Of a stretch of DNA of 64,000 nt, positions 26,127-34,229 are shown in pieces (the stretch's first letter is position 1; each line of letters begins with the position of its first letter). Source of the DNA: Spirosoma linguale DSM 74 (lineage in GTDB: Bacteria; Bacteroidota; Bacteroidia; Cytophagales; Spirosomataceae); assembly GCA_000024525.1 (NCBI GenBank), contig CP001771.1, forward strand, positions 82,937 through 146,936, given 5' to 3'. The notes beneath the pieces were generated by a model. It searched no databases. It was not told the origin of the DNA and worked only from the letters and a program-made list of their open reading frames with translations. The translations under genes were made by a program, and so were the position numbers.

Positions 26127-26630
26127 TTGAATCAATCCTTTCCCCTAAAGCCGCGTTCATCGACTGTCCTGGGATCTCTCCACGAAGCGCCCGGGGCAAA
26201 AACTAAACCCGAAACGGGGCTTGCCAATCTAAAGTACCTGATTGTCGGTCTGCTGTTTGGCGTTGTCTTCGTCAAAGCTGAAATCATTTCCTGGTTCCGG
26301 ATTCAGGAAATGTTTCGGCTTGATTCGTTTCACATGTACGGGGTTATCGGCAGTGCCGTTGTGGTAGGGCTCTTATCCGTACAACTCATTAAGCGCTTCG
26401 GTATCAAAACGATGACTGGCGAGCCGGTTCATATTGCGCCTAAGGTTTTTTACAAAGGCCAGATCTATGGCGGGCTTATTTTTGGCTTGGGTTGGGCCAT
26501 TACCGGTGCATGTCCAGGCCCCTTATTCGCTCAGATTGGCAGTGGGTATGGCCTTGTGGCGGTTACACTGCTGAGTGCTATAGGAGGTACGTGGCTGTAT
26601 GGCTACTTCCGGGAGAAACTGCCGCAGTAA
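26127..26630 (+). CDS. YeeE/YedE-family transporter, second half (DUF6691-like)
   Basis: The frame gives 167 residues from TTG 26127; no ATG lies near the expected start, so TTG is taken. Four membrane helices begin at about residue 34 (YLIVGLLFGVVFVKAEI). The motif WAITGACPGPLFAQIGSG, with one conserved cysteine, marks the partner protein of half-size YeeE/YedE transporters. Together with the gene 13 bp upstream it should form one sulfur-anion channel. It is the last intact gene of the plus-strand sulfur operon; a convergent hydrolase fragment follows 38 bp later. Confidence 0.85.
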   Translation: MNQSFPLKPRSSTVLGSLHEAPGAKTKPETGLANLKYLIVGLLFGVVFVKAEIISWFRIQEMFRLDSFHMYGVIGSAVVVGLLSVQLIKRFGIKTMTGEPVHIAPKVFYKGQIYGGLIFGLGWAITGACPGPLFAQIGSGYGLVAVTLLSAIGGTWLYGYFREKLPQ

Positions 26631-26668
26631 TAGGGTCGTTTACGTTTCCACACGGCGGTTTTCACGAT

Positions 26669-27124
26669 TTATAGTATAACGGCCTGTCCTGGTTCGGTCA
26701 GGTAATGAAACTGAATACCTAATTTCTCAACGTAAGGCCCGTATGTTTCATACCGTTGCTGGAGAAAGAACGATTTGGCATACCCATCGTGAACGGGCAG
26801 GATCTGTTTGGGTTGCATCTGTTTGGCAAAATCGGCCACCACGAGCTCGGTCAGAAACGGAGCCATGACGGGCAGTACCAGCAACTCGATCCCCTTATAA
26901 TTCAGTAGGATAGGAGAGAACGAATCTGCGGGATTGAGCACCTGATTGTCAATGACAAAAGCAAACATCTTAGGTAAGTGATCGTCCAAAACGGGCTCAT
27001 GAGGAACCGATATCGCTTGTAGGGTAAACGGACCGAGTTGAAGGGTTCCTTCCTCAATAACCCGCACAGGTATTGCCTGCGGGTGGAGTTTATCGGCGAC
27101 TTCCTGCGTCGAAAATACCTGGGT
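26669..27124 (-). pseudogene. C-terminal half of a metallo-beta-lactamase-fold hydrolase
   Basis: The frame is open from 27124 (TGA at 27125-27127) to the stop at 26669. It contains FAFVIDNQVLNPADSF, LLVLPVMAPFL and ILPVHDGYAKS, the end of a UlaG/L-ascorbate-lactonase-like or general MBL hydrolase, with the late HD motif. The HxHxDH metal site that should come first is absent. There is no ATG; GTG 27067 is the only start-like codon. The IS21-like remnant begins 10 bp upstream of the open frame, so insertion or deletion there probably removed the 5' half. It is unlikely to be active. Confidence 0.6.
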
Positions 27125-27134
27125 TCAACTCAAG

Positions 27135-27437
27135 TTGGAGATTTCAGAGGCATAGAGCAATGGTCCCGCTCCGGCGTACAGGCCGTGCGGTGGATTCCGT
27201 AGCATTTTGACCGGGTCACGCCAGACCGGGTCACGCCAGACCGGGTCACGCCAGACCGGGTCACGCCAGACCGGGTCACGCCAGACCGGGTCACGCCAGA
27301 CCGGGTCACGCCAGACCGGGTCACGCTTGACAGCACCACGGTCAGTTTAACGTGAAATAAATAGCCGCCGTGGCGCGGTCCGTCATTTTTGAAATTGGGC
27401 GGCCCCGCGGGGTGGTCAGTTTCGCTGAAATCTTCAA
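27135..27437. mobile_element. IS21-like non-autonomous element (MITE-like remnant)
   Basis: The ends TTGGAGATTTCAG (27135-27147) and CTGAAATCTTCAA (27425-27437) are inverted copies with one mismatch. The left end shares two blocks with the element at 41202: TGGAGATTTCAGAGG and GTGGATTCCGTAGCATTTT. The right end has a GGTGGTCAGTTTCGCTG block, also echoed there. Such repeated GGTCAGT-type blocks are typical of IS21-family termini. There is no istA or istB gene inside. No clear target duplication is seen. Confidence 0.6.
27209..27328. repeat. Eight tandem copies of a 15-bp unit
   Basis: The unit GACCGGGTCACGCCA is repeated seven times exactly from 27209; an eighth copy (27314-27328) ends in CTT instead of CCA. 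Each unit contains the near-palindrome GACCGGGTC. The first copy grows out of the conserved TTTTGACC of the element's left end, so the array is an internal expansion. It has no stop in one minus-strand frame (a repeated GVTRS peptide), which is a by-product of the 15-bp period. Confidence 0.95.
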
Positions 27438-27675
27438 GTTGTCAATTAAATGAGCTAAAAAATGCCTTAGAGTTAGTGAGTCTTTATACTGATTACAATC
27501 ATTGGGTATAGCCGAGCAGGTGTGCCGCGGCAGACGGTCAGTGTCCAATTAGTTTAAATCCAACCCCTAATTTTTCAATAATAAATAAATTTTTTGAGAC
27601 GAAACCAGATACCACTGTGGTAAAGCAGCGGGCGACAGCTGCCAACAAAACACTTGTAACCATGTAATCCAGTCC
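27438..27675. other. Gene-free stretch after the IS21-like remnant
   Basis: About 240 bp, AT-rich in the second half (27550-27600). Open frames here have no protein-like composition. I see no hairpin with a T tract and no promoter box of note. Confidence 0.4.
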
Positions 27676-28194
27676 TTAATCCGTATCATCCAGCCAATGT
27701 GTTATGGCAAATTTGATGTCGCGCAGACAGACTTGCCGATTAACTTCGCTGCCCGCCGGGTAAGCCGTCGTTCTTTGGTGCCGAATGGATGTAACGCCTG
27801 ACTGATTGATCGCCTGCTGGACGGGTTTTTCTATCGCCTTCATCAGCAGAAGCAAACTGGCGGGCTGGTAACTACGCAGCCGTTGACTCAGGGAGTCTAT
27901 CGCTAGGTGACGATCATGCTGCCTTTGGCGTTTACTGGATGTATCGATGGGTTGCCAACTAAGATGATCCAGGTAGCAGCCCAAGGAGGCAAAAAAGTAA
28001 AGAAAGGCTTCCGTTGATGCAAAGGGCCCAAACACGTCCTTAAAGGCAGCATAGACAGTTCGGTATAGATTGGTGTTGCCCAAATAAAAATGCTTTTCGG
28101 TCGTGCCGGGGGCTTCGGCCACAAACAGAACGTTGATTCGGGCTGGTCTGTAGCGTTGATCGAACCGATTCCGATCAAACTCAGGAGTGGTCAT
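27676..28194 (-). CDS. Uracil-DNA-glycosylase-like superfamily protein
   Basis: A 172-residue protein. INVLFVAEAPGTTEKHFY (residues about 20-37) corresponds to the conserved motif I region of uracil-DNA glycosylase-like proteins (VLFVGEAPG...), followed by NTNLYRTVYAAFKD. The C-terminal part has SLLLLMKAIEKPV, similar to the strand before motif II, but the usual HPS motif is not evident. It may be a single-domain relative without glycosylase activity. The gene has its own ATG at 28194 and stands alone between the IS remnant and the terminator of the sulfite operon. Confidence 0.6.
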   Translation of the reverse strand: MTTPEFDRNRFDQRYRPARINVLFVAEAPGTTEKHFYLGNTNLYRTVYAAFKDVFGPFASTEAFLYFFASLGCYLDHLSWQPIDTSSKRQRQHDRHLAIDSLSQRLRSYQPASLLLLMKAIEKPVQQAINQSGVTSIRHQRTTAYPAGSEVNRQVCLRDIKFAITHWLDDTD

Positions 28195-28319
28195 TGTTTA
28201 AGTATTTATACTAAAAGGTGAGACGCACGGTTACGGAACTCCCGGCAAAAGATAAGTCGCCAGGCCGTAACGCGTTGATTCGGTTTTTAAAAAAAGACAG
28301 TTAACTAGATCGATTGGAC

Positions 28320-28371
28320 AAAAATCGTACGTTGTCAACAACCTTAGGCGCACTGACAACGCACGATTTTT
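28320..28371. terminator. 18-bp inverted repeat, probable terminator of the sulfite operon
   Basis: AAAAATCGTACGTTGTCA and TGACAACGCACGATTTTT pair with a single mismatch around a 16-nt loop. It lies 25 bp beyond the stop of the SorB-like gene and has A/T runs on both outer edges, so it can stop transcription from either side. Confidence 0.8.
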
Positions 28372-28395
28372 CTGGCTACAATCAAGTAGGATAAC

Positions 28396-28947
28396 CTACC
28401 GGGTATGCCACTTAGGCGTCTCAAGCGGGAGTCTACGCCCGTCGAAGGGCGTTTTGATAGGACCGTAATTCTTGACCAGATAATCCAGAATCGGCTTTTC
28501 TGTCTCGCCCAGGTCCCAGAGTTTCTGGGTGCGCTGCATCCACCGAATCCGCTCGACCCACTTCTCGCGGTCGAAATGACTTTGCAGAATCAGCTTGCTG
28601 CTGTGGCAGACGGTGCATTGGCCTTTCACCAGAATCATGTTCTCGCCCAGGGCTAGCCCCGTTGCTTCATCGACCACCACGCCCTGCGCATTAAGGGCCG
28701 TCGCGTCCATCGGGGCCGTTTCGGTGGCTACCACAGCGGCTGCTTTGGCTTTAACGGGCTTTTTTGTCGTCGTGGTTCGGCGGACCGGAGCCGCCGTGTG
28801 CGCTTTGGCCGGGGCTTTCTTCGCCGGAACCGGCTGCTGGGCTATCCAGGCACAGAGCAACCACACGCACAGACTGGCCAGTAGCCAGCGGAACTTCGCC
28901 GTCCGCCGGGTATTCCCGGTTTCTTTATACATGTCTTTCTGTTTCAT
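28396..28947 (-). CDS. sorB: Monohaem cytochrome c subunit of a sulfite dehydrogenase (SorB-like)
   Basis: A 183-residue protein with an N-terminal membrane or signal helix (residues 19-37), a Lys/Ala/Thr-rich linker and a small haem domain. The haem site is CTVCH (Cys111, Cys114, His115), with a likely Met ligand in RWMQRTQKLW. SorB-type cytochromes take electrons from a molybdenum sulfite dehydrogenase. The gene follows the sorA-like gene by 39 bp on the same strand. It could also serve a YedY-like enzyme, but the pairing supports sulfite oxidation in the periplasm. It is the last gene of the operon. Confidence 0.8.
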   Translation of the reverse strand: MKQKDMYKETGNTRRTAKFRWLLASLCVWLLCAWIAQQPVPAKKAPAKAHTAAPVRRTTTTKKPVKAKAAAVVATETAPMDATALNAQGVVVDEATGLALGENMILVKGQCTVCHSSKLILQSHFDREKWVERIRWMQRTQKLWDLGETEKPILDYLVKNYGPIKTPFDGRRLPLETPKWHTR

Positions 28948-28986
28948 AGTATTTTTCCGTTTGTCCCTCTCGTCCTTTCTCCTTTT

Positions 28987-30240
28987 CTAAACCACCTTCA
29001 CCGCAATCCGGTGGCAGGCGTTGTTGAGGTAGCCTTCGGGGTTCCACTGCGGCATCACCATCGGCTGCGATACGCCCTTGTCGTCGGTGGCCCGCGCCCA
29101 CACTTCGTAGTAGCCCTGTATCGGGAAGTTCACCTCGGCGCTCCATTGCTGCCAGGCCAGCCGGTTTTTCGGGGCCTTCAAATCAGCCTTCTGCCAGGTT
29201 TCGCCAAAGTCAATCGAGACGTAAAGTTCTTTCACGACACGGTCGCCCGCCCAGGCGTGGCCGCGCAAGGCGAGGGGTTTGCCCATCGGCGTTTCCAGTC
29301 CCGTCTGCGGGAAGGTAATTACCGATTTGACGGGCATCGACTCGATAATCTTGAAATCACTATCCGGCGGATCGACACCCGGTACCACCGGATGGATGGG
29401 GACGCGGTAGCTTTTGCCCGTCATCTTGGCCCCGTCGTGCACCTTGTTGCGGATGGCAATCGTGTGCAGCCACTTGCCCGACACCGACGCGGGCCAGCCG
29501 CCAATTACCAGCCGCAGCGGGTAGCCGTGCACCAGCGGAATGTCCTGCCCGTTCATGGCCCAGGCTACCAGCGTTTCGTCTTCCAGGGCTTTGGCGATGG
29601 GGACGCCCCGCGAGATGACCGGCTGATTGGGGTCGCCACTCAGGTGCAGGTCCTGCCCGTAGTAGCCGATGTATACCGCCGTGTCGGTGATGCCGACGTC
29701 GGCCAGAATGTCTTTCAGCCGGACACCCGTCCACTCGGCGCAGCTAACGCCCCCTTCGGTCCACTGGTTGCCCGCCGTTTTGGGGAAGTACCCCGCCCGG
29801 CCGTTACCCCCGCACTCGACCACCAGTTGGTAGGTGTAGGGCTTGAATTTAGCTTTCAGCTCGGCGAGCGTATAGGTTTTGGGTGCTTTGACCGATTCGC
29901 CGTTGATGGTCAGCTTCCAGCCCGCCAGGTCGATGCTAGCCGGAATCTGCCCGTTGTTGCGGATAAACATCTTATCGGCGGGCGTTACGTCGTCGTCGAG
30001 CAGGTAAGCGGGTGTTTCGACGTTCCAAGGCTTGTCGTTGAGCACCACCATATTTTTGTTTTTGGTGGCCATCGGGTTGGTAGGGTCGTCCAGCCGGAAA
30101 ACCAGCGGTAGGTAGTGTTTGGGTAGCCGGTCGGCAAAGGCGATGGGGATACCCAGCAGGCTCGTCAGTGTGGCCAGCGAGGAGGTCTTGAGAAAGCCCC
30201 GCCGGTTAAAAAGCGACGCGTCGGATTGATTGGTTTTCAT
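28987..30240 (-). CDS. sorA: Molybdopterin sulfite dehydrogenase catalytic subunit (SorA/SoxC-like)
   Basis: With ATG 30240 this is 417 residues. The Tat signal NRRGFLKTSS lies at residues 12-21, so the folded enzyme is exported with its cofactor. The molybdenum-ligating cysteine is Cys167 in GGVSCAEWTGVRL; nearby VVECGGNGR is the substrate/cofactor loop. The C-terminal third (from about 290) is the Ig-like dimerisation domain of sulfite oxidases, with GRAWAGD-like HAWAGDRVV. The reaction is sulfite to sulfate, with electrons to the downstream SorB-like cytochrome. The longer start at 30267 adds nine residues without benefit. Confidence 0.9.
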   Translation of the reverse strand: MKTNQSDASLFNRRGFLKTSSLATLTSLLGIPIAFADRLPKHYLPLVFRLDDPTNPMATKNKNMVVLNDKPWNVETPAYLLDDDVTPADKMFIRNNGQIPASIDLAGWKLTINGESVKAPKTYTLAELKAKFKPYTYQLVVECGGNGRAGYFPKTAGNQWTEGGVSCAEWTGVRLKDILADVGITDTAVYIGYYGQDLHLSGDPNQPVISRGVPIAKALEDETLVAWAMNGQDIPLVHGYPLRLVIGGWPASVSGKWLHTIAIRNKVHDGAKMTGKSYRVPIHPVVPGVDPPDSDFKIIESMPVKSVITFPQTGLETPMGKPLALRGHAWAGDRVVKELYVSIDFGETWQKADLKAPKNRLAWQQWSAEVNFPIQGYYEVWARATDDKGVSQPMVMPQWNPEGYLNNACHRIAVKVV

Positions 30241-30293
30241 ACGAACTAGAGTAAAAGGGTGATGCAATTTACGAGAGAAGTTGAACGAGGAAA

Positions 30294-30350
30294 GACGCAG
30301 GAAGAAAGATAATGGCCGGTCGTCAGGTCTTTCATCTCTCCTCTTGCGTC
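30294..30350 (-). terminator. Long hairpin between yeiH and sorA
   Basis: GACGCAGGAAGAAAGAT and ATCTCTCCTCTTGCGTC pair over 17 positions with G-T wobbles and one mismatch around a 23-nt loop. It lies just after the yeiH stop on the minus strand and is followed by TTTCC. It probably ends the upstream transcript, implying a separate promoter for sorAB. Confidence 0.6.
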
Positions 30351-30356
30351 TCTATA

Positions 30357-31361
30357 CTAAAACGTCAGAATCGCCCAGAGGGACGCGGCCGAGATGAGCA
30401 TCCAGAGCACCACGCCCTGCGCCAGCGGCTGCCAGCCCACCGCCCGGATTACCTTGCCCGACAGCCCCGCTCCGATCAGAAACAGCGTCAGCGTCAGACC
30501 AATATGCGCCAGTCTGACCAGCACGTCGGCTACCGGCTGAATGGCGGGTACGTAGGTGTGGACGATCATCGCCAGGATAAACAGGCCGATGAAGTAGGGC
30601 ATGGTGATGGTGCCCTTGCCGGTCTTGAACAGAGCCGCCGTACCCAGCGCAACGGGGATGATCCACAAGGCTCGCGCCAGCTTGACGGTGGTAGCGACCT
30701 GCAAGGCTTCCGGGCCGAATTTGGCTGCTGCGCCCACGACCGAGCTGGTATCGTGAATGGCCAGCGCACACCACAGCCCGAACTGATTCTGGGTCAGGTG
30801 CAGCCACTGCCCGATGGCCGGAAAGACCAGCAGAGCCACCGAGTTGAGGATAAAAATGGTACCCAGTGCGACGGAGAGCTGCTTTTCTTCAGCCTTCATC
30901 ACCGGCGACAGGGCCGCAATGGCGCTGCCCCCGCAGATGGCCGTACCGGCGGCAATCAGGTGAGCGGTAATCTTATCGATCTTGAGCCATTTGCCCAGCA
31001 GAATCCCGACTGTCAGCGTACCGGCGATGGATGCGACGGTAAACAACACGCCTTCTTTACCCGCCTGCACCGCGCTGTGGACGTTCATGCCGAAGCCCAG
31101 CCCCACCACCGATGCCTGCAAGAGCCAGTGGGTTGCTTTATGGTTCAGGTGCAGATATGGATGACCGATGAACTGGGCGATTATCAGCCCCAGCAACAGG
31201 GCCAGCGGGGGCGACATGATCGGCGTCAGGCAGAGGATAACGGCCCCGATAAACACCAGTTGGCGGGTAGTAAAGCGGTGGTCGAGCAGGTGTTGCGCCC
31301 GTTGTTTCCAGAGGTGCAGTTGGGTAGCGGGGCGTTCGGCGGTTGCGTGGGCAGTGTTCAT
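30357..31361 (-). CDS. yeiH: YeiH-family putative sulfate/sulfite exporter
   Basis: ATG 31361 gives 334 residues; the extension to 31436 is not protein-like. About ten membrane helices are visible. LQASVVGLGFGMNVHSAV and GTAICGGSAIAALSPVM are signature segments of the YeiH/UPF0324 (Cons_hypoth698) family, annotated as sulfate exporters and often next to LysR regulators. Here a LysR gene lies 76 bp upstream on the same strand. Beside a sulfite dehydrogenase it may export the sulfate or sulfite formed. Transport activity is not proven for most members. Confidence 0.85.
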   Translation of the reverse strand: MNTAHATAERPATQLHLWKQRAQHLLDHRFTTRQLVFIGAVILCLTPIMSPPLALLLGLIIAQFIGHPYLHLNHKATHWLLQASVVGLGFGMNVHSAVQAGKEGVLFTVASIAGTLTVGILLGKWLKIDKITAHLIAAGTAICGGSAIAALSPVMKAEEKQLSVALGTIFILNSVALLVFPAIGQWLHLTQNQFGLWCALAIHDTSSVVGAAAKFGPEALQVATTVKLARALWIIPVALGTAALFKTGKGTITMPYFIGLFILAMIVHTYVPAIQPVADVLVRLAHIGLTLTLFLIGAGLSGKVIRAVGWQPLAQGVVLWMLISAASLWAILTF

Positions 31362-31436
31362 TACGTGTCCTGATTTGTCTACAACAAAGGTACCGCCCCT
31401 ATACCACCGGGGCCAATCACGGCTACTGATGCCCAA

Positions 31437-32333
31437 TTACCGGGCGTTATACTGCCGCCGGACAAAGCGCATGAACGTATCGGCCAGCCCTTCACTCATC
31501 CCTTGTAACTGGATCGCGTAAAAATCGCGCTCGATCGTCAGATCGGCCACATCGAGTACGCGCAGCGTCCCGCTTTTCAGTTCGTTTGGCACGGCGAAGA
31601 TTGACACGAAGGCCATGCCCGATGAACTGCTCAGGTACGTTTTGATGCCCTCAGTGCTGCCCAGTTGCATCGCCTGTTGTAGCTCCGCCAGCCGCAGGCC
31701 CGCCCCGCGCAGCGCGTGTTCGACCACCTCCCGGGAGCCCGACCCCGGTTCGCGCAGTACCAGCGGCACTGTCTTCAGCTCGTCCAGCGTGATCTCGTCG
31801 CGCCCGGCCAGCGGGTGATCCGCGCGACAGACCAACACCAGTTCGTCCTTCACGAAGGGGGTGTAGCGAACGTCGCTGTGATGGGTACGGCCTTCCACCA
31901 GTCCCAGGTCAATCTCGTCGTGGAGCAGGGCCTGTTCGATCTGCTCGGTGTTGCCACTCAGCAGCGACAGCGTGACGTCCGGGAACTGCTCGCCGAAGCG
32001 GGCCAGCACCGCCGGAATGACGTACTGAGCGATGGTGGAACTGGCCCCCAACCGCAGTCGTCCGCCGGGCTTTCCCTTCAATTCGTTGAGGTCAAACTCG
32101 ATCTGCCGGTAGACGCCCATGATGGTTTCAGCATGGCGCAGTAGTACGTTGCCCGCCGTCGTCAGGCTGATCTGGTTACCCCGCCGGTCGAATAGGGCCG
32201 TGCCTAACTGACTTTCCAGTTCCTGAATGTGCTTGGTGATGGCGGGTTGGGTCACAAATAATTCGGCGGCTGCTTTGGTGAAACTCAGCCGCCGGGCGAC
32301 GGTATAAAAGACGGTTAGGCGAAAATCGAACAT
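31437..32333 (-). CDS. LysR-family transcription regulator
   Basis: A 298-residue regulator. The winged helix-turn-helix is at residues 1-60 (SFTKAAAELFVTQPAITKHI), followed by the linker helix and a periplasmic-binding-like effector domain (about 90-295) with GSSTIAQYVIPAVLARF-type start GASSTIAQYVIP. It resembles CysL/CbbR-type regulators that often control yeiH. The yeiH gene is directly downstream on the same strand, an unusual co-directional layout, since LysR genes are commonly divergent from their targets. The effector is unknown; sulfite or a sulfur metabolite is a fair guess. Confidence 0.9.
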   Translation of the reverse strand: MFDFRLTVFYTVARRLSFTKAAAELFVTQPAITKHIQELESQLGTALFDRRGNQISLTTAGNVLLRHAETIMGVYRQIEFDLNELKGKPGGRLRLGASSTIAQYVIPAVLARFGEQFPDVTLSLLSGNTEQIEQALLHDEIDLGLVEGRTHHSDVRYTPFVKDELVLVCRADHPLAGRDEITLDELKTVPLVLREPGSGSREVVEHALRGAGLRLAELQQAMQLGSTEGIKTYLSSSSGMAFVSIFAVPNELKSGTLRVLDVADLTIERDFYAIQLQGMSEGLADTFMRFVRRQYNAR

Positions 32334-32345
32334 AGCGACAATACG

Positions 32346-32660
32346 TTAGTTGTTCAGGGGAAAGGTGCGACTGAAGGTCTGGCCCAGAAAAAAGCGCAGT
32401 CCGATGATGGCCAGTACCAGCAGAAAGTGGGTCCAGTCAGCGACGACAATCGTACGAATGATACCAGCCCCACTTTTAACCGACAGGGCTGTTACCAAAT
32501 CAGCCGCCAGCGACCGCTGTATGCCGTTCACCGCTCCGCCGACACCCCTGGCCCTCAAGTAGCGAACAAGTGCGCGGCTGGCCCCTAATCCAATCAGGAG
32601 TGTCCCCGTAAAGTCGACAATCGTTGCCAGCAGGCTATACTGAAACAGATTAGTTGGCAT
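32346..32660 (-). CDS. DUF1622 membrane protein
   Basis: A 104-residue protein with three predicted membrane helices (residues about 8-28, 45-65 and 72-92). GLGASRALVRYLRARG and SLAADLVTALSVKSGAGIIRT fit DUF1622, a family of small membrane proteins of unknown function. Its 5' end overlaps the stop of the next DUF1622 gene by 11 bp, so the two are coupled and may form a heteromer. There are only 12 bp between its stop and the LysR start. Function unknown. Confidence 0.75.
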   Translation of the reverse strand: MPTNLFQYSLLATIVDFTGTLLIGLGASRALVRYLRARGVGGAVNGIQRSLAADLVTALSVKSGAGIIRTIVVADWTHFLLVLAIIGLRFFLGQTFSRTFPLNN

Positions 32661-33039
32661 GGTTATCAGGAGCAGAGATTATAGGGGTGCTACTGCCCGG
32701 CTGTCGTCGTTCCGCATTCCGGAGTTCCCGCTCCAGAAAGAAGTTTAGACCCGTACGAAGCACGGCAATGGCCGCCAGCAACCCGATGTCGTTCCAAGTA
32801 GGGGCGACGGCTGTTTTTAGAATATCAGCCCCCAGTTCCAGTTCCAGCGCCAAGGCCAGCGACCGGCCCAGCGACAATCGGATTTCCTCCTTGGGTACGG
32901 CCAGACTCCGATCCGTGCCGACCGCGTACAGGTAACTGACCAGCGAGCGGGCCGAGGCTATCGCGATGACCAGCGCAGCGCCCGCTTCTACCCACCGCGC
33001 CAGCGCCAGCGTAATCATTTTTATCCATTCTTCCATCAC
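32650..33039 (-). CDS. DUF1622 membrane protein (paralogue)
   Basis: A 129-residue protein of the same family as the gene after it: helices at about 12-32, 55-75 and 82-100, with IRLSLGRSLALALELELGADILKTAV as the conserved core (parts: SLGRSLALALELELGADILKT). It has a longer polar C-terminal tail. The tandem pair with overlapping ends suggests duplication and joint assembly. It lies downstream of the CaCA exchanger on the minus strand. Function unknown. Confidence 0.75.
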   Translation of the reverse strand: MMEEWIKMITLALARWVEAGAALVIAIASARSLVSYLYAVGTDRSLAVPKEEIRLSLGRSLALALELELGADILKTAVAPTWNDIGLLAAIAVLRTGLNFFLERELRNAERRQPGSSTPIISAPDNHAN

Positions 33040-33279
33040 TGCAAGCCCAATGGCGATTGGTCAATAGGCCAAGTTAACTCGTCGTATCTGTCTGTCCGCA
33101 TGACTGTATTCATGAAGCCGTAGGGCCTGCTGCGGCTACACTTAGACGAACCATGGTACGAAGTTAGTCTTGCCTGCCAACGAATAACCAAGTTACTGCT
33201 TCGCGATCAAAAACAGTCCGGCAGCCCCGATGAAATACACGATCAGTACCACCAACGAATCCAGACCCGTGCGGGCAAA

Positions 33280-34227
33280 CTAGCGTTTGGGCCAGAACAG
33301 CGCACCGTAGAGGTAAGGAATCGTGACCAGCATACCTAGTCCGGTGAGGTAGATGTCGCTTTTCTGGGCGGTAGGCAGCACGGGTTTACCCGAGATGACT
33401 GTTGCCACGACCAGCAGCACGGGTAGAAACGCGTTGCCCCCGAAAATATCGCTGATCGCCAGCGTATACTCCTTACTTCTGACGGAGGCCAGACCCGTCG
33501 AGACTTCAGGCAGGGAGGTAGCTGCTGCCAGTACGGTAGACCCGATGATAACCCCGTCCATACCCAGCTTCTTTGACATTACGTCACCACTTTCTTCCAG
33601 GGCTACTCCGCCCGCCAGTGTCGCCAGAGCTGCCAGGCCGAATATGAGCAGGGTTTTATCGGTGCTACGTTTATCGAACTGAGCGTCTTTTTTGGAAACG
33701 TTCCTGGCTGTATCTGTCTGCCAGAAAAGCCCCTTATGGGCTTTGCCCGTTAGCCAGACGCCCACTATCCATGTACCGACGAGCAACAGACTATCGGGTG
33801 TGAGCCGGGCAAAAACAAGATCTTTCGGGAGCTGATGGCCCATGACAACCAGTTTCAGCATAGCAATGACCAGTGCTCCTTCCAGCACCGGCGTCAGCGA
33901 CGATTGCTTCGCGGTAAGTGTGTCCTGTTTACCCACGCCCACCGCATCGAGCAGTACCAGTACGAGGGTTTGCAGGGCAATACCGCCCAGAATATTACCC
34001 ACTGCCAACTCGATTTTGTTGTTGATAGCCGTACTGACGGTGATAGCGATTTCAGGCAGGTTGGTGATGATGGCCAAAATAAGGATACCACCCAATGCTT
34101 CGCCTAATTTGAAATGTTTGTCGAGCGAATCGGTGGTAGTAGACAGGGCGATACCAGCCCGCCAGACGAGGGCTGTGGCTCCGACAAAAACCAGGAGCAG
34201 GACGGGTAGTGATAGTGAGTTGACCAT
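33280..34227 (-). CDS. CaCA-family Na+/Ca2+ exchanger-like protein, C-terminus cut by an in-frame TAG
   Basis: A 315-residue membrane protein with two alpha repeats. The first has GILILAIITNLPEIAITVS, the second VIIGSTVLAAATSLPEVSTGL; both carry the acidic SLPE/NLPE motif that binds cations in this superfamily. The frame stops at TAG 33280-33282 after WPKR. Reading on in the same frame gives a further hydrophobic helix (TGLDSLVVLIVYFIGAAGL) and a TAA at 33193, so the family-typical last membrane helix is lost through what looks like a CAG-to-TAG change. Activity may be impaired. Sodium/calcium or another cation exchange is assumed from family. Confidence 0.8.
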   Translation of the reverse strand: MVNSLSLPVLLLVFVGATALVWRAGIALSTTTDSLDKHFKLGEALGGILILAIITNLPEIAITVSTAINNKIELAVGNILGGIALQTLVLVLLDAVGVGKQDTLTAKQSSLTPVLEGALVIAMLKLVVMGHQLPKDLVFARLTPDSLLLVGTWIVGVWLTGKAHKGLFWQTDTARNVSKKDAQFDKRSTDKTLLIFGLAALATLAGGVALEESGDVMSKKLGMDGVIIGSTVLAAATSLPEVSTGLASVRSKEYTLAISDIFGGNAFLPVLLVVATVISGKPVLPTAQKSDIYLTGLGMLVTIPYLYGALFWPKR

Positions 34228-34229
34228 AC

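Noticed and set aside
27130..27339. Minus-strand frame encoding repeated GVTRS peptide.
   Set aside because: It is a by-product of a 15-bp tandem repeat within an IS21-like remnant, not a gene.
28320..28371. The AAAAATCGTACG arm resembles inner parts of some Tn3-family terminal repeats.
   Set aside because: It forms an 18-bp hairpin right after the SorB-like stop; a terminator explains it better, and it does not match the candidate end at 18182.
29011..30111. Long plus-strand frame of 366 codons opposite sorA.
   Set aside because: Arg/Gly/Val/His-rich antisense composition; the minus frame has clear sulfite dehydrogenase motifs.
30312..31373. Plus-strand frame of 353 codons opposite yeiH.
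   Set aside because: Antisense shadow of a GC-rich membrane-protein gene; composition rich in Gln, Arg and His with no domain.
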